Below, piece after piece: positions 63,747-64,000 of a DNA stretch of 64,000 nt. A model generated the notes under the pieces. That model saw nothing but the letters and a program-made list of their open reading frames with translations. It was not told the origin of the DNA and made no database searches. Where the stretch lies: assembly GCF_900638585.1 (NCBI RefSeq), contig NZ_LR134523.1:1462501-1526500 (forward strand), written 5' to 3'. Both the position numbers and the translations under genes were made by a program. The stretch comes from Aedoeadaptatus ivorii (GTDB lineage: Bacteria > Bacillota > Clostridia > Tissierellales > Peptoniphilaceae). Within the stretch, counting starts at the first letter, position 1, and every line of letters starts with the position of its first letter.

Positions 63747-64000
63747 ATGAAACGAAAAATTTTACGCATCGCTTCCGGCCAAGCCGGCATCGACGGCGCC
63801 GGCGTGGCGCTCAAAAACGTCATGGGAAGAAGCACCATGTACGACGCCGACCCGCTACTGCTCTTAGACGCCTTCGATTCTTCCGATCCCGCGGAATACG
63901 AAAAGGGATTCCCCATGCACCCGCACCGGGGCATCGAAACCATATCCTATGTGGTAGAGGGCACCATGGTCCACAAAGACTCCCTCGGAAACGAAGACGC
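63747..64000 (+). CDS. pirin family protein (3' end outside window)
   Basis: About 84 codons are visible, starting MKRKILRIASGQAG. LLLLDAFDSSDPAEY and PMHPHRGIETISYVVEG are pirin (YhaK/Yhhw-type) cupin motifs, with metal-ligand His residues in HPHRG. Relatives bind iron or act as quercetinases; the role here is unknown. GGAGAGAA precedes the ATG. The gene runs past the window end. Confidence 0.9.
   Translation, partial: MKRKILRIASGQAGIDGAGVALKNVMGRSTMYDADPLLLLDAFDSSDPAEYEKGFPMHPHRGIETISYVVEGTMVHKDSLGNED

Overview
The window looks like part of the chromosome of a moderately GC-rich, strictly anaerobic, amino-acid-fermenting Firmicute (Clostridia/Tissierellia type; a Peptoniphilaceae-like anaerobic coccus is my best guess, from memory of gene content only). 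The reasons are strong AGGAGG ribosome binding sites, Firmicutes gene orders (cysS-mrnC-thyX-rlmB-yacP, tmk-darA-holB-ricT, rex/ydiF/tsaD), a class III fructose-1,6-bisphosphatase, a glycyl-radical ribonucleotide reductase, Rex, rubrerythrin, ferritin, iron-sulfur serine dehydratase and butyrate-pathway genes. I see no insertion sequence, prophage, CRISPR array or rRNA operon. There is one tRNA gene, tRNA-Gly(CCC).

Layout. 1-2.4 kb: serine dehydratase (sdaAB, sdaAA) and an orphan dihydroorotase. 2.5-5.7 kb: a polar amino-acid ABC importer whose binding protein resembles cysteine-binding CjaA. It is preceded by a promoter, a 38-codon ORF packed with Cys codons and an intrinsic terminator, which is the layout of a cysteine-responsive attenuator. 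5.8-9.1 kb: threonine aldolase, a CobD/HisC-like PLP enzyme and a membrane-anchored XRE regulator. 9.1-10.2 kb: an AT-rich insert with a secreted protein and a tiny membrane protein, flanked by two near-identical terminators. 10.2-17 kb: a copper-amine-oxidase-N-like secreted protein, a ZIP metal transporter and the cysS operon. 17-19.1 kb: groES-groEL under a CIRCE operator. 19.4-22.1 kb: nrdD-nrdG. 22.2-24.4 kb: rex-ogg-DUF554 operon. 24.5-29.4 kb: the ABC-F gene ydiF faces the tsaE-tsaB-rimI-tsaD operon, and a dense DnaA-box cluster lies between their ends. 29.5-34.5 kb: small stress or redox genes, a frameshifted surface protein and HtrA. 34.6-37.5 kb: thlA-crt-hbd. 37.8-41.6 kb: HD hydrolase, tRNA-Gly, apt, fbp and ferritin. 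41.6-46.8 kb: tmk-darA-darA-holB-ricT-hydrolase operon. 46.9-64 kb: aminotransferase, rubrerythrin, YeiH transporter, peroxiredoxin, amino-acid symporter, CorA, YkvI, OatA-like acyltransferase, glycerol-dehydrogenase-like enzyme, a mosaic secreted protein, CstA, cysK-cysE, an ornithine cyclodeaminase-like enzyme, UspA and the start of a pirin gene.

Together the genes describe an anaerobe that imports and ferments amino acids and peptides (SdaA, threonine aldolase, ABC and DAACS transporters, CstA, YkvI). It makes butyryl-type intermediates, senses NADH/NAD by Rex, protects itself from oxygen (rubrerythrin, peroxiredoxin, ferritin, OGG) and manages cysteine through import, CysK/CysE and CysS.

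The most notable candidates are the Cys-codon attenuator at 5.49-5.72 kb and the DnaA-box cluster at 26.57-26.69 kb. Both are read from sequence only. Promoter and operator calls are pattern matches without experimental support.
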